A stretch of 64,000 nt of DNA from Thauera sp. JM12B12 (GTDB taxonomy: Bacteria; Pseudomonadota; Gammaproteobacteria; Burkholderiales; Rhodocyclaceae), in contig NZ_CP154859.1 in the NCBI RefSeq assembly GCF_039614725.1, positions 3,472,001-3,536,000 on the forward strand, given 5' to 3'. Within the stretch, counting starts at the first letter, position 1. Every line of letters begins with the position of its first letter. The translations under genes and the position numbers were made by a program. Below are positions 1-8,926 of this stretch, in pieces. The notes beneath the pieces are model-generated. The model did not search any database. It saw only the letters and a program-made list of their open reading frames with translations, and was not told the DNA's origin.

Positions 1-1068
1 TTCCAGCACGGCTCGCTGCGCCAGCACATCAGCGCGCTGGTGCTGGCGATCGCCGGCTTCGCGCTGATCGGGCTGATCGCCTCGACCGGCGACGACCTCG
101 TCTGGCCGGAGGTCACCAGCGCGATCAACCTCGCCGCCGTGCTCGGCTGCCTGCTCGCGATCGCCGGCGCCGCCGCGGCGGCGGTGATGCCCGGCCGCGT
201 CGCGCTCGTCGCCACCCTGGGCGCGAGCGGGCTGGGGATGGCGATGTTCTTTCTCGCCTCGCGCGCACCCGACGTGGCGATCACCCAGCTCATGGTCGAG
301 ACCCTGACCGTGATCTTCCTCGCGCTCGTGCTCCGCCGCCTGCCGCCGACGCAGCTGGTGGGCTCGCGCAAGCCGGCGGCGAAGCGCTTCCACGCCGTGG
401 TTGCGATCCTGATCGGCACGGTGGTGGCGGCGATGATGCTGATGACGGTGAGCCAGCCGCTGCCCGGCGACATCGCGCGCTGGTATCTCGACAACAGCCT
501 GCCCGGAGGGCACGGCGCCAACGTGGTGAACGTGATCCTGGTGGATTTCCGCGCGCTCGACACCCTGGGCGAGATCCTCGTCGTCGGCCTCGCCGGACTC
601 GCGGCCGCAAGCCTGCTCGCCAGCGGCAAGCCGGGGCGCGGCGCGGCCGAGGGTAGCTCGGACTTCGGCTCGGTGCTGTTGCGCCAGGGCATCCTGCCGC
701 TGTCGGCCCTGCTCGCCCTGGTGTCGCTGATGCTGCTGTGGCGTGGCCACAACCTGCCCGGCGGCGGCTTCATCGGCGGCCTGGTGGCAGCCTGCGCCGC
801 GGTGCTGCTGGCGCTCGCCTTCGGCACCACGCGCGCACGCGCGGTGCTGCCCCTGCCGCCGGTCGCGGTACTGGCGATCGGGCTCGGCATCGCCACCTTC
901 GCCGGCATGATCGGGCTCATCCACGGCGAGCCCTTCCTCACCGGCAACTGGATCTTCCCCGCAGGGCTGCCGCTCGGCACGCCCCTGCTGTTCGACGTCG
1001 GCGTGTTCCTCACCGTGCTCGGCGCGGTGCTGCACATGCTCCTGCGCCTGCTCGAGCGGGAGGCCTGA
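1..1068 (+). CDS. mnhA: Mrp antiporter subunit A/B fusion, C-terminal part (cut by window start)
   Basis: The reading frame is open from base 1, so this is the 3' part of a longer gene. A GTG at 40 lies inside the frame and is not taken as the start. The frame opens with the FQHGSLR segment typical of the MrpA C-terminus. Membrane segments follow, including the VNVILVDFRALDTLGE stretch shared by MrpA proteins. The last ~130 residues (LLLWRGHNLPGGGFIGG) are an MrpB domain, so A and B are fused. In this family the complex exchanges Na+ or K+ for H+ across the inner membrane. It heads a +-strand operon with C, D, E, F and G, and its stop lies 2 bases before the next ATG. Confidence 0.9.
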   Translation, partial: FQHGSLRQHISALVLAIAGFALIGLIASTGDDLVWPEVTSAINLAAVLGCLLAIAGAAAAAVMPGRVALVATLGASGLGMAMFFLASRAPDVAITQLMVETLTVIFLALVLRRLPPTQLVGSRKPAAKRFHAVVAILIGTVVAAMMLMTVSQPLPGDIARWYLDNSLPGGHGANVVNVILVDFRALDTLGEILVVGLAGLAAASLLASGKPGRGAAEGSSDFGSVLLRQGILPLSALLALVSLMLLWRGHNLPGGGFIGGLVAACAAVLLALAFGTTRARAVLPLPPVAVLAIGLGIATFAGMIGLIHGEPFLTGNWIFPAGLPLGTPLLFDVGVFLTVLGAVLHMLLRLLEREA

Positions 1069-1070
1069 AG

Positions 1071-1538
1071 ATGGAAATCATCGTTTCGATCACCGTCGGC
1101 GTGCTGGTCGCGATCGGCATCTGGATGATGCTCGACCGCGGACTGCTGCGCGTGGTGCTCGGTGTGATCGTGCTCGGCAACGGGGTGAATCTGGCGGTGT
1201 TTTCCGCCGGGCGCCTGGACGGTCGCGCCGCAGCCTTCGTCACCGAGGCCGGTGCCCCCGCGCTCGCCGCCAACCCGCTGCCGCAGGCGCTGGTGCTGAC
1301 CGCGATCGTGATCGGCTTCGCGCTCTTCGTGTTCGCGCTCGCGGTCCTCAAGCGCAGCTGGGAACTGCACGACAACGTCGAGACCGACCGCATCACCGCG
1401 GTCGCCGAGGAGCCATCGCCCGACCTGCCCGCCCCCCCGGTGCCGGCAGGCGCTGACGCGGGCCGACGCACGGCCGGAGGCAAACGGGCGCCAAGCACCG
1501 CGGGCACGCCGGCGGCACACGAGGGCGGCACGACATGA
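1071..1538 (+). CDS. mnhC: Mrp antiporter subunit C
   Basis: A protein of 155 residues, related to NuoK. It has three hydrophobic segments, the LGVIVLGNGVNLAVF region and the PLPQALVLTAIVIGFA signature of MrpC. The ATG at 1071 follows the mnhA stop by two bases. The C-terminal ~40 residues are a hydrophilic, Pro/Ala-rich tail. The gene overlaps mnhD by 4 bases (1535-1538), which points to translational coupling. Role from the family: a membrane subunit of the cation/proton antiporter complex. Confidence 0.92.
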   Translation: MEIIVSITVGVLVAIGIWMMLDRGLLRVVLGVIVLGNGVNLAVFSAGRLDGRAAAFVTEAGAPALAANPLPQALVLTAIVIGFALFVFALAVLKRSWELHDNVETDRITAVAEEPSPDLPAPPVPAGADAGRRTAGGKRAPSTAGTPAAHEGGTT

Positions 1539-3028
1539 ACGCACTCGTCGTCTCGCCGCTGATCATCCCGCTCGCCACCCTGGTGGCGACCCTGCTCGCT
1601 CGCCGCGCCCCGCGCCTGGTGGCTGCGCTCAGCCTGCTCGGTGCGCTCGCGCTCACCGCCGCCGGCCTCGCCCTGGTGGGGCTGGCGGCGCAGGGCGAGA
1701 TCCTCGCCAGCCAGGCGGGCGGCTGGGCCGCGCCCTACGGCATCACCCTGGTCATCGACCGCCTGTCGGCAGTGATGGTGGCGATCACCGGCATCGTCGG
1801 CACCGCCACCATCGTGTTCGCGCTCGCTCGCGACGAGGACCCGGCGCGCGGGCGCGACTTCCATCCATTGGTGCATGGCCTGCTCGTCGGCGTGTGCGGT
1901 GCCTTCGTCACCGGCGACGTGTTCAACCTCTACGTCTGGTTCGAGGTGCTGCTGGTGGGCTCCTTCGCGCTGCTGGTGCTGGGCGGGGGCAAGCGCAGGT
2001 TGTCGGGCACCGTGGTGTACGTCGTGCTCAACCTCGTGGCGACGATGATGTTCCTGCTCGCCGCCGGCATGCTCTATGGCGCGAGCGGCAGCCTCAACAT
2101 GGCCCTGCTGGCGCAGGCCTTTGCCGCCGGCGAGGTGCCGGCGACGGCGCACGCGGCGGTGGTGCTGATGCTGACCGCGTTCTCGATCAAGGCCGCGCTG
2201 TTCCCGGTGTTCGGCTGGCTTCCGGCCTCCTACCACGTCGCATGGACGCCGATCTCGGCGCTCTTCGCCGGCCTGCTCACCAAGGTCGGCGTGTATGCGC
2301 TGATCCGCATCGTCACCCTGTTCTGGCCGCAGGCGGGGGTGGCCCACGAGGTGCTGCTGTGGGTCGCCTGCGCGACCATGCTGATCGGCGTGCTCGGCGC
2401 CGCGGCCCAGGTCGAGGTGCGGCGCATCCTGTCCTTCCACATCGTCAGCCAGGTCGGCTACATGATCCTGGGCCTCGCGCTCGCCACCCCGCTCGCGCTC
2501 GCCGGCGCGGTGTTCTACCTCATCCACCACATCGTGGTGAAGGCCAACCTGTTCTTCATCGGCGGCATCGCCGCGCGCCTGACCGGTTCGGAGCGGCTGG
2601 CGGCGATGGGCGGGCTGTATGCGTGCGCGCCCTGGCTGGCGGTGCTGTTCGCCATTCCCGCGCTGTCGCTCGCCGGCATCCCGCCGCTGTCGGGGTTCTG
2701 GGCCAAGTTCGTGCTGGTCAAGGCCAGCCTGGACACGAGCGCCTGGATCGCCGCCGCGGTGGCGCTGGTCACCGGCATCTTCACCCTGCTGTCGATGAGC
2801 AAGATCTGGAACGAGGCCTTCCTCAAGCCGCATCCGGCCGGCGCGCAGGGCGCCCGCAGCGCGGCCGGACTGCGCCCGGCGGTGTGGGCGGTGACGGCGC
2901 TCGCGGCGATGACGGTGGCGATCGGTCTCGCCGCCGGCCCGGTTATGGACTATGCGGTGGCGGCGGCGGAGCAACTCGCGACCCCCCGCGGCTATATCGA
3001 AGCGGTCATCCGCGCGGGAGGGAACTGA
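1535..3028 (+). CDS. mnhD: Mrp antiporter subunit D
   Basis: A 497-residue polytopic protein of the NuoL/M/N-like antiporter family. It carries the FVTGDVFNLYVWFEVLL helix, the FSIKAALFPVFGWLP segment with the family's conserved lysine, and LAGIPPLSGFWAKFVL. These are hallmarks of MrpD, one of the two large subunits thought to carry the proton path. The start overlaps mnhC by 4 bases and the stop lies 2 bases before mnhE. A paralogue is encoded at 7406-8926 in the second operon. Confidence 0.93.
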   Translation: MNALVVSPLIIPLATLVATLLARRAPRLVAALSLLGALALTAAGLALVGLAAQGEILASQAGGWAAPYGITLVIDRLSAVMVAITGIVGTATIVFALARDEDPARGRDFHPLVHGLLVGVCGAFVTGDVFNLYVWFEVLLVGSFALLVLGGGKRRLSGTVVYVVLNLVATMMFLLAAGMLYGASGSLNMALLAQAFAAGEVPATAHAAVVLMLTAFSIKAALFPVFGWLPASYHVAWTPISALFAGLLTKVGVYALIRIVTLFWPQAGVAHEVLLWVACATMLIGVLGAAAQVEVRRILSFHIVSQVGYMILGLALATPLALAGAVFYLIHHIVVKANLFFIGGIAARLTGSERLAAMGGLYACAPWLAVLFAIPALSLAGIPPLSGFWAKFVLVKASLDTSAWIAAAVALVTGIFTLLSMSKIWNEAFLKPHPAGAQGARSAAGLRPAVWAVTALAAMTVAIGLAAGPVMDYAVAAAEQLATPRGYIEAVIRAGGN

Positions 3029-3030
3029 GC

Positions 3031-3540
3031 ATGCTCGGCGTACATATCCTGCTGGCGGTGGGCCTGGCCGCCTTCGCCGATGCGCTCAGCCCGCTCGGCG
3101 TGGCGGCCGCCTTCCTGCTCAGCTACGTGGCCCTGCGGCTGGCGATGGACCTCATCGGCATCCGCCGCTACCTGCGCCGGCTGGAGCTCGGCACCGCGTT
3201 CGCGTTCTGGTTCGTGGGCGAGGTCTTCCGCGCCAGCATCGACGTCGCCCGCGTGGTGCTCGGCCGCCGGGTGGATCCGCAGCCAGCGGTGGTACGCCTG
3301 CGCCTTGCGCGTCGGGACGCGCGCTTCGCCACCCTGCTCGGCTGCCTGCTGACGCTGACGCCCGGAACGATGGCGCTCGACTACGCCCCCGACTCGGGTG
3401 TGATGTACGTCCACGCACTGGACGCACGCGACGCCGATGCGGTCGAGGCCGGCGTGCGCGCGATCGAGCGCCGCCTGCTGCGCTGGCTGGAGGCAGGCGA
3501 ACCCGCTTCGGGAGCGGACCCCTGGAGGGACGACGCATGA
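3031..3540 (+). CDS. mnhE: Mrp antiporter subunit E
   Basis: A protein of 169 residues. N-terminal hydrophobic helices are followed by a soluble part containing LTLTPGTMALDY, the conserved TLTPGT motif of MrpE. The ATG at 3031 is preceded by GGAGGGAACTGAGC, a good ribosome site. It overlaps mnhF by 4 bases (ATGA at 3537). MrpE is needed for assembly and activity of the antiporter in characterised Mrp systems. Confidence 0.9.
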   Translation: MLGVHILLAVGLAAFADALSPLGVAAAFLLSYVALRLAMDLIGIRRYLRRLELGTAFAFWFVGEVFRASIDVARVVLGRRVDPQPAVVRLRLARRDARFATLLGCLLTLTPGTMALDYAPDSGVMYVHALDARDADAVEAGVRAIERRLLRWLEAGEPASGADPWRDDA

Positions 3541-3908
3541 TGAACGAGATTGCCGGGGCAGCCTGGGTGCTGCCGCTCACCTTTGCGCTCCAGGGGCTGA
3601 GCGCGCTGCTGATCCTCGCGCGACTGGTGCGCGGACCACGCGCCACCGACCGCGTGGTGGCGATCGACGCGCTGACCATGATCGGCATCGGCGTGATCGC
3701 GCTGCTGGCGGTGTGGGGCGCTCAGCCGATGCTGCTCGACGCGGCGGTGGTGCTTGCCCTCGTATCCTTCCTCGGCACGACCGCCTTCATCCTGATGTTC
3801 CGCCGGCGCGGCCGCGGTCCCGACGAGGCGGTGACCTGGCCCGACCCGCGTCCGCCGGCAATCGAGCCGGCGGCGGTCAGTCCGCGTAGTCCGAGAGAGC
3901 GGCCATGA
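3537..3908 (+). CDS. mnhF: Mrp antiporter subunit F
   Basis: A protein of 123 residues with three hydrophobic helices. The RLVRGPRATDRVVAIDAL segment is the conserved MrpF core (RGPxxxDRVVAxD). The start is ATG 3537 or the adjacent ATG 3540; GGAGGG lies about 8 bases upstream. The C-terminus is a Pro/Arg-rich hydrophilic tail. It overlaps mnhE by 4 bases and mnhG by 4 bases. Confidence 0.9.
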   Translation: MMNEIAGAAWVLPLTFALQGLSALLILARLVRGPRATDRVVAIDALTMIGIGVIALLAVWGAQPMLLDAAVVLALVSFLGTTAFILMFRRRGRGPDEAVTWPDPRPPAIEPAAVSPRSPRERP

Positions 3909-4270
3909 GCGGCGGCATGCTGCCCTGGCTGTCGGCGGCACTGTTGCTCGGCGGCGCCCTGATCGGCCTGATCGGCGCCATCGGCGTGCTGCGCCTGCCC
4001 GACAGCTACACGCGCATGCACTCGGCGAGCAAGGCCGGCGCGCTCGGCGCGGCGATGATTCTGGCCGGGGTCGCGGCCGCCAGCGAAGGCGCGTTCGCGC
4101 TCGCCGCGGTGTTCGCCCTCGTCGTGCTCCTGGCCACCGCCCCGCTCGCCGCACACGCCATGGCGCGCGCCGCACATCGGGCGGGGATCACACCGGTGAC
4201 GGGGGCGCTGGGGGATGCGCTGGCTGAAGAGGAGCGGGCGAAAGACGTTACGGATTCGGCGAAAACATGA
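3905..4270 (+). CDS. mnhG: Mrp antiporter subunit G
   Basis: A protein of 121 residues with three membrane helices. It has the MrpG signature GAIGVLRLPDSYTRMHSASKAG and a TAPLAAHAMARAAH helix. It is the last gene of the first Mrp operon and overlaps mnhF by 4 bases. No T-rich terminator is obvious behind it. The following 520 bases hold repeats and no convincing gene. Confidence 0.9.
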   Translation: MSGGMLPWLSAALLLGGALIGLIGAIGVLRLPDSYTRMHSASKAGALGAAMILAGVAAASEGAFALAAVFALVVLLATAPLAAHAMARAAHRAGITPVTGALGDALAEEERAKDVTDSAKT

Positions 4271-4392
4271 GGCCTCGCGCGAAGGTCCGCTCGCGAGCGT
4301 TCATCAGCTTCTTGGGATTGCTCCTGGGCAAGGGCGCAGACTCGGCGTGCTTTCTAACCGAACGCCGCATGGGATGCGGAAAGTCCGCCGGG

Positions 4393-4482
4393 GACGCGCG
4401 GGGTATTCCTTCCGGGGCTGCGGAACTCACTCGATTCCTCGCTCGGACAGTCCTCGCCCCTTCACGAATACCCCACACATCC
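4393..4482 (+). repeat. Dispersed ~100-bp palindromic repeat, copy 1 (diverged)
   Basis: The copy runs from GGACGCGCGGGGTATTCC through CTCGGACAGTCCTCGCC to ATACCCCACACATCC. It matches the much better conserved copies at 24647-24747, 24966-25066 and 26447-26549, with several substitutions. Its outer ends (GCG..GGGGTATTCC and GGAACACCCC..CGC in the conserved copies) are imperfect inverted repeats. The inside holds further dyads such as GGACAGTCC, so a folded RNA or DNA hairpin is likely. Confidence 0.7.
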
Positions 4483-4612
4483 CCGGCTACCGTGGTTGCC
4501 GCTCGACTGCCCAAGAACCATCGATCTCTGACGCTTTGCTCTCTTGCGGTGGGGGCTGCGGCGGAGCCTCAGACTCAGTGTTCTGCTTTCCGTTGATCTG
4601 CACCCACGATTC

Positions 4613-4711
4613 CCGGATGCGTGCGGGGTGTTCCTGAAGGGGCGAGGACTGTCCGAGCCGAGCGCAGCGACGGCGAGATCCGCAGCCACGGAAGGAACAC
4701 CCCGTGCGCGT
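4613..4711 (-). repeat. Dispersed ~100-bp palindromic repeat, copy 2 (inverted)
   Basis: On the minus strand this reads CGCACGGGGTGTTCCTTCC ... GGAACACCCCGCACGCATCC, the same element as copy 1 in the opposite orientation, 130 bases away. Together they form a large inverted pair between the two convergent operons. Confidence 0.7.
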
Positions 4712-4791
4712 CCCCGCAGCGAGCCGCCAAGCTGAGCGGTTTTTCGCCTTCAACCACCATCCGCCAAGCTCCAGCACCCCTGAAAACCCCC

Positions 4792-6156
4792 TCACCCGAA
4801 GCGCTCATCCTCACGCAGGAAGCGCCACTGCCCCAGCGGCAGATCACCCAGCTTCACGCGCCCGATCCGCACCCGCTTCAGACCCACCACCTTCAGCCCG
4901 ACCAGCTCGCACATGCGCCGGATCTGACGCTTGCGCCCCTCGCGCAGCACGAAGCGCAACTGGTCGTCGTTGATCCACTCCACCTGCGCCGGGCGCAGCG
5001 GGCGATCATCCAGCCACAGGCCATGGTTGAGCAGCGTCAGGCCATTTTCGGCCAGCGTACCCTCGACACGCACGAGGTACTCCTTTTCGACCTTGGAGTC
5101 ATCACCGATGAGCTGGCGCGCCACGCGGCCATCCTGGGTCAGCACCAGCAGCCCGGTGGAATCGATGTCGAGGCGACCGGCAGGGGCGAGGTTCTTCAGG
5201 TGGCTGGGATGGAAGCGCTGCGCGCTTTCGCGGTCGGCCTGGTTGTCGGCGCCGACCAGGCTCACCGCGGGGGCATAGCCCGGCTCCGGCTGGCCGGATA
5301 CGTAGCCCACCGGCTTGTGCAGCAGAATGGTCACGCGCTGCTGCTGGGTGCGGGTGGCCTCGGCCGCAAGCGTGATGCGCGCGTCAGGGTCGATGCGCAC
5401 CCCCAGCTCCGACACCCGCTTGCCGTCGACGAAGACCCAGCCGCGCTCGATGAACTCGTCGGCCTCGCGGCGCGAGCAGATGCCGCGCTCGGCCATCACC
5501 TTTGACAGGCGCACGCCCTCGGGCGGCACCCGATCCTCAGCGGAAGCACGCCCCGGCACAGCGCGGGGAGCGGTCTCGGAGGCCTTCACGCGGACACCTC
5601 CGCGGGGCACCGCAGGGGCGACATCCTCCACCTTGGCGCGGGTGGCATCGCGCCCCTTGCCGCGCGAGCCATCGGCGGCCTTGCCGCCAGCTGTACGCGG
5701 CGCCTCGGCCCGCGCTGGACGCGTAGCCTCCTTGCGCTCGGGCCGCGACGCCTCCCCGCGCGCGGGCCGGCCGCCTTCGGACCGTGATCCACGAGGTGCA
5801 TCGGAGCGCACACTGCGCGGCGCTCCGGGACCTGCAGCGCGCGGTGCGTCACTGCGCGCGCCGCCTGCTGCGTCGCCGCGCTCCTCGCGCGGCCTCTCGC
5901 TGCGACCGGTACGCGGCGCCTCGCCACGACCAGCGCGCGGCGCCTCGGCGGGCCTGGTTCGCTGCACCTCCGCCTTGCTCCGCTCAGGCGCGTCGGCCAC
6001 CGGCGCAGGAGTCCGGTCCGCCTCGTCGGGCTCGCCGGCCTCGCGCGTGCGCAACTTGAGCGTGCCGCGCAGCGTCGACGGTGCGGGCTTGGGCGGGTTT
6101 CGGCGAATCGTGTTCAAGAGCGTCCCCTGGCTGTTCAAGGCCGCATTATCGCCCAA
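4792..6156 (-). CDS. RluF/RluB-type 23S rRNA pseudouridine synthase with long basic N-terminal extension
   Basis: A 454-residue protein. Residues ~214-265 are an S4 RNA-binding domain ([20 protein letters not shown]). The catalytic domain follows, with [13 protein letters not shown] (catalytic Asp about residue 329) and [12 protein letters not shown] near the end. These fit the RsuA/RluB/E/F family; the S4 and C-terminal sequence look most like RluF, which modifies U2604 of 23S rRNA. Residues ~45-195 are low-complexity, rich in Arg, Ala, Pro and Glu with repeated EAPRxxR-like units. Such a basic tail is probably disordered and RNA-binding. The start is uncertain because the tail has several possible initiation codons. 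Confidence 0.8.
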   Translation of the reverse strand: MGDNAALNSQGTLLNTIRRNPPKPAPSTLRGTLKLRTREAGEPDEADRTPAPVADAPERSKAEVQRTRPAEAPRAGRGEAPRTGRSERPREERGDAAGGARSDAPRAAGPGAPRSVRSDAPRGSRSEGGRPARGEASRPERKEATRPARAEAPRTAGGKAADGSRGKGRDATRAKVEDVAPAVPRGGVRVKASETAPRAVPGRASAEDRVPPEGVRLSKVMAERGICSRREADEFIERGWVFVDGKRVSELGVRIDPDARITLAAEATRTQQQRVTILLHKPVGYVSGQPEPGYAPAVSLVGADNQADRESAQRFHPSHLKNLAPAGRLDIDSTGLLVLTQDGRVARQLIGDDSKVEKEYLVRVEGTLAENGLTLLNHGLWLDDRPLRPAQVEWINDDQLRFVLREGRKRQIRRMCELVGLKVVGLKRVRIGRVKLGDLPLGQWRFLREDERFG

Positions 6157-6192
6157 TCAGCCCCGCGGCCGCGGCTCACCGCGCGCGAGGCA

Positions 6193-6600
6193 TCAGTGGT
6201 GCGCGGCGCGCGCGTCGTCGCCACCGTCGTCCTCGCCGTCGCCGGGCAGGCTCTCGAAGGTGCTCCAGCCATGGGGGCGGCCGGTGGGCGGCAGGCCCTC
6301 GCGCAGCTCGGCGTGCTCGTGCAGGTGGGCCTTGGCGATGAAGTGCGCACTGATCGGCGCGGTCAGGAACAGGAAGGCGGTGATCAGGACCTCGTGGATC
6401 GACAGGTCGCCCTCGAAGGCGGCGAAATACACCATCGAGGCCGCCAGGGCGCCGCCGACGCCGAGCGTGGTGGCCTTGGTCGGCGCATGCAGGCGGGTGA
6501 GCAGGTCGGGGAGCTTGACCATGCCGACGGAGCCCACCAGGGCGAAGAGACCGCCGAGCACGATCAGCACCGAGACGAGCAGTTCAAGAAGGAATGTCAT
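6193..6600 (-). CDS. phaG: Mrp/Pha antiporter subunit G (second operon)
   Basis: A protein of 135 residues with three helices and the MrpG signature GSVGMVKLPDLLTRLHAPTKA. The C-terminal ~40 residues are hydrophilic and end in an Asp/His-rich segment (GEDDGGDDARAAHH). It is the last gene of the minus-strand Mrp operon, 12 bases after phaF. It is paralogous to mnhG at 3905-4270. Confidence 0.9.
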   Translation of the reverse strand: MTFLLELLVSVLIVLGGLFALVGSVGMVKLPDLLTRLHAPTKATTLGVGGALAASMVYFAAFEGDLSIHEVLITAFLFLTAPISAHFIAKAHLHEHAELREGLPPTGRPHGWSTFESLPGDGEDDGGDDARAAHH

Positions 6601-6612
6601 GGCGTGCCCCGC

Positions 6613-6882
6613 TCACTCGATGACGTCGCCGCGCAGCACGAAGCGGCAGTAGGCGACGGTGGCGATGAAGCCGAACATGGCGAACAGCAGCGCAGCCTCG
6701 AAGAAGATCGTGGTGCGCTGCTGGATGCCGAACAGGATGATGAGGGCGATGACGTTGATCACCATGGTGTCGACCGCGAGCACGCGGTCCATCAGCGTGG
6801 GGCCGCGCAGCAGGCGCCACAGGTTGAGCAGCAGCGCGAGCGAGATCGCGGCGAAGCCGAAATGAAGCGCGTGTTCGATCAC
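6613..6882 (-). CDS. phaF: Mrp/Pha antiporter subunit F
   Basis: A protein of 89 residues with a GTG start at 6882 that overlaps the phaE stop (GTGA). Three hydrophobic helices surround LLRGPTLMDRVLAVDTMV, the MrpF core. GGAGATCTTCCC just upstream could serve as the ribosome site. Its length is normal for PhaF/MrpF. Confidence 0.88.
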   Translation of the reverse strand: MIEHALHFGFAAISLALLLNLWRLLRGPTLMDRVLAVDTMVINVIALIILFGIQQRTTIFFEAALLFAMFGFIATVAYCRFVLRGDVIE

Positions 6883-7406
6883 GGGAAGATCTCCTTGAGA
6901 CGGGCCTCGTAGCGCTCCTTCATCTGCCGCACCGCGTCCTCGGCGTCGGGCGCATCGAGGCAGTGGACGAGCAGGCTGCGGCCATCGGCGGACAGGTCGC
7001 AGGACACCGTCCCGGGCGTCATCGTGATGGTGCCGGCGAGCACGGTGATCGCCTCGGGCGAGCGCAGCTCGAGTGGCAGCACCACCCAGCGCACCTCGAG
7101 CTCGCGCGCGCGGCGGAAGAGGATGAGCCGGGTCACCTGCAGGTTGGCCACCACCACGTCCCACGCCAGCACGCCAAGGTAGGCGAGCGCCTTGCGGTAG
7201 GACTTGATCGGCGGGCGTTCGGGCCAGAACTGGCTGGTCAGACGCGAAATCACGACCGCCAGCACCGTGCCCACGAGCAGCCCCCCGACGCTGAAGTCGT
7301 TGAGGAGCAGCATCCACAACAGCACCAGCACGAGGGTGAGCCAGGGATGCGGCAGCCAGCGCTCGAGGCGGCTGCGCGAGTCGGTCGGAGGGTGTTGGAC
7401 GGCCAT
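6879..7406 (-). CDS. phaE: Mrp/Pha antiporter subunit E
   Basis: A protein of 175 residues. A hydrophilic start is followed by helices (PWLTLVLVLLWMLLLNDFS) and a soluble C-terminal part with TITMTPGTVSCDLSADG, the conserved MrpE segment. The ATG at 7406 overlaps the end of phaD by one base and the stop overlaps phaF. Confidence 0.9.
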   Translation of the reverse strand: MAVQHPPTDSRSRLERWLPHPWLTLVLVLLWMLLLNDFSVGGLLVGTVLAVVISRLTSQFWPERPPIKSYRKALAYLGVLAWDVVVANLQVTRLILFRRARELEVRWVVLPLELRSPEAITVLAGTITMTPGTVSCDLSADGRSLLVHCLDAPDAEDAVRQMKERYEARLKEIFP

Positions 7407-8926
7407 CAGCGCAACGCTCCTGCGGCGCCGAGCACCGCCTCGATGTAAGCCGCCGGCGCATAGAGCTGCCTGGCGGTCGTCTCCAGCCAGGCGTGCACCG
7501 GGCCCGCGAACACGGTCAGCGCCACCAGGCAGGCGAGCAGCCCGCCCACGGCCACGAAGCCGAGCGTGTCCCCAGCGCGCCCGGAGGCCGGTGCCGTGGG
7601 CTGCGCGTGCGGTTTCCAGAACAGCAGGCTGCCACCGCGCGAGAAACCGACGATGGCGATCAGCGAGGTCGCCAGGATCAGCGTCCAGAACCAGCCCGCA
7701 TGCGCCGAGGCGCGCACGCCGTCGAGCACCAGCAGCTTGCCGACGAAGCCCGAGAGCGGCGGCATGCCGCTCATGGCGATCGCGGCGACGAAGAACAGCG
7801 CGCCGATCAGTCCGCCCTGGGCGAAGCGTGGCGCGAGCACCAGGCGGTCGCGCAGCAGGCCGCGGCGCTCGGCGACGAGGTCGGCGATCAGGAACAATGC
7901 GCCGGCGGCGAGCGTGGAGTGGATCAGGTAGAACAGGGCCGCGCTCGTGGCCTGCTCGGTGAACACCGCCACGGTGGCAAGCAGCATGCCCATCGAGCCG
8001 ATCACCGCGAAGCTCGCCATCTGCCCGAGGCTGCGCGCGGCGAGCACGCCGGTCATGCCCAGCACCAGCGTGACCAGCGCCGCCGGCAGCAGCCAGGGTG
8101 CCGCCAGCCAGGCCGCCTCGCCGGCATCGGCACCGAAGGCGAGCACGTACAGGCGGATGATCGAGTACGCACCGACCTTGGTCATGATCGCGAACAGCGC
8201 CGCAACCGGCCCGGGCGCATTGGCGTAGGTGCCGGGCAGCCAGAAGTGCAGCGGCACGAGCGCGGCCTTGACCGCGAACACCAGCAGCAGCAACACCGCA
8301 CCGGTCTGCAGCAGCGCCTGATCGGCCGCCGCCACCTGCGGCACCTTCACCGCCAGGTCGGCCATGTTGAGCGTGCCGGTGACGCTGTAGATGAGGCCGA
8401 CCGCGATCAGGAACACCGAGGAGCCGACCAGGTTGGTGACCACGTATTGCACACCCGCCTTCATCCGCAGCCCGCCGCCGCCGTGCACCATGAGGCCGTA
8501 GGAGGCGATGAGCAGGATCTCGAAGAACACGAACAGGTTGAAGAAGTCGCCAGTGAGGAAGGCGCCGTTGATACCCATCAGCTGGAACTGGAACAGCGGG
8601 TGGAAATGCTTGCCGCGCAGGTCCCAGCCGCTGGTTGCATAGAGCAGCACGCCCAGGCCGAGCACCGCGGCGAGCAGCAGCATCAGCGCCGACAGGCGGT
8701 CGAGCGCGAGCACGATGCCGAAGGGCGCCGGCCATGCGCCGAGCGCGTAGGTGCGCACGCCGCCGTCGCTGGCGGCGACGAAGAGGCCGATTGCGATCGC
8801 CAGCATCGCCAGCATCGAGGCGATCGAGAACACGCGCGCGAGCACGCGGTCGAAGCGCGCCGCGATGACCAGCAGCGCGCCCACCACCGCAGGCACCAGG
8901 ATGGGCAGGATCAGGGCGTGGTTCAT
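7406..8926 (-). CDS. phaD: Mrp/Pha antiporter subunit D
   Basis: A 506-residue polytopic NuoN/MrpD-like protein. FLTGDFFNLFVFFEILLIAS, FAVKAALVPLHFWLPGTYA (conserved Lys) and MSGMPPLSGFVGKLLV match the family. It overlaps phaC by 4 bases. It belongs to the K+ or Na+/H+ antiporter group first named Pha in rhizobia; the actual cation cannot be read from the sequence. Confidence 0.92.
   Translation of the reverse strand: MNHALILPILVPAVVGALLVIAARFDRVLARVFSIASMLAMLAIAIGLFVAASDGGVRTYALGAWPAPFGIVLALDRLSALMLLLAAVLGLGVLLYATSGWDLRGKHFHPLFQFQLMGINGAFLTGDFFNLFVFFEILLIASYGLMVHGGGGLRMKAGVQYVVTNLVGSSVFLIAVGLIYSVTGTLNMADLAVKVPQVAAADQALLQTGAVLLLLVFAVKAALVPLHFWLPGTYANAPGPVAALFAIMTKVGAYSIIRLYVLAFGADAGEAAWLAAPWLLPAALVTLVLGMTGVLAARSLGQMASFAVIGSMGMLLATVAVFTEQATSAALFYLIHSTLAAGALFLIADLVAERRGLLRDRLVLAPRFAQGGLIGALFFVAAIAMSGMPPLSGFVGKLLVLDGVRASAHAGWFWTLILATSLIAIVGFSRGGSLLFWKPHAQPTAPASGRAGDTLGFVAVGGLLACLVALTVFAGPVHAWLETTARQLYAPAAYIEAVLGAAGALR

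Larger units (their letters stand above)
4271..4791. other. Intergenic region holding two inverted repeat copies, no gene seen
   Basis: This gap lies between mnhG (+) and the pseudouridine synthase (-), which converge on it. Short open frames exist on both strands, but none has a convincing start, ribosome site or protein-like composition. The only structure seen is the pair of ~95-base repeat copies at 4393-4482 and 4613-4711, in opposite orientation. Confidence 0.7.

Noticed and set aside
4267..4735. Several short open frames between mnhG and the pseudouridine synthase gene
   Set aside because: They cross the two repeat copies, lack ribosome sites and share sequence with the repeats elsewhere, so they are repeat-derived.
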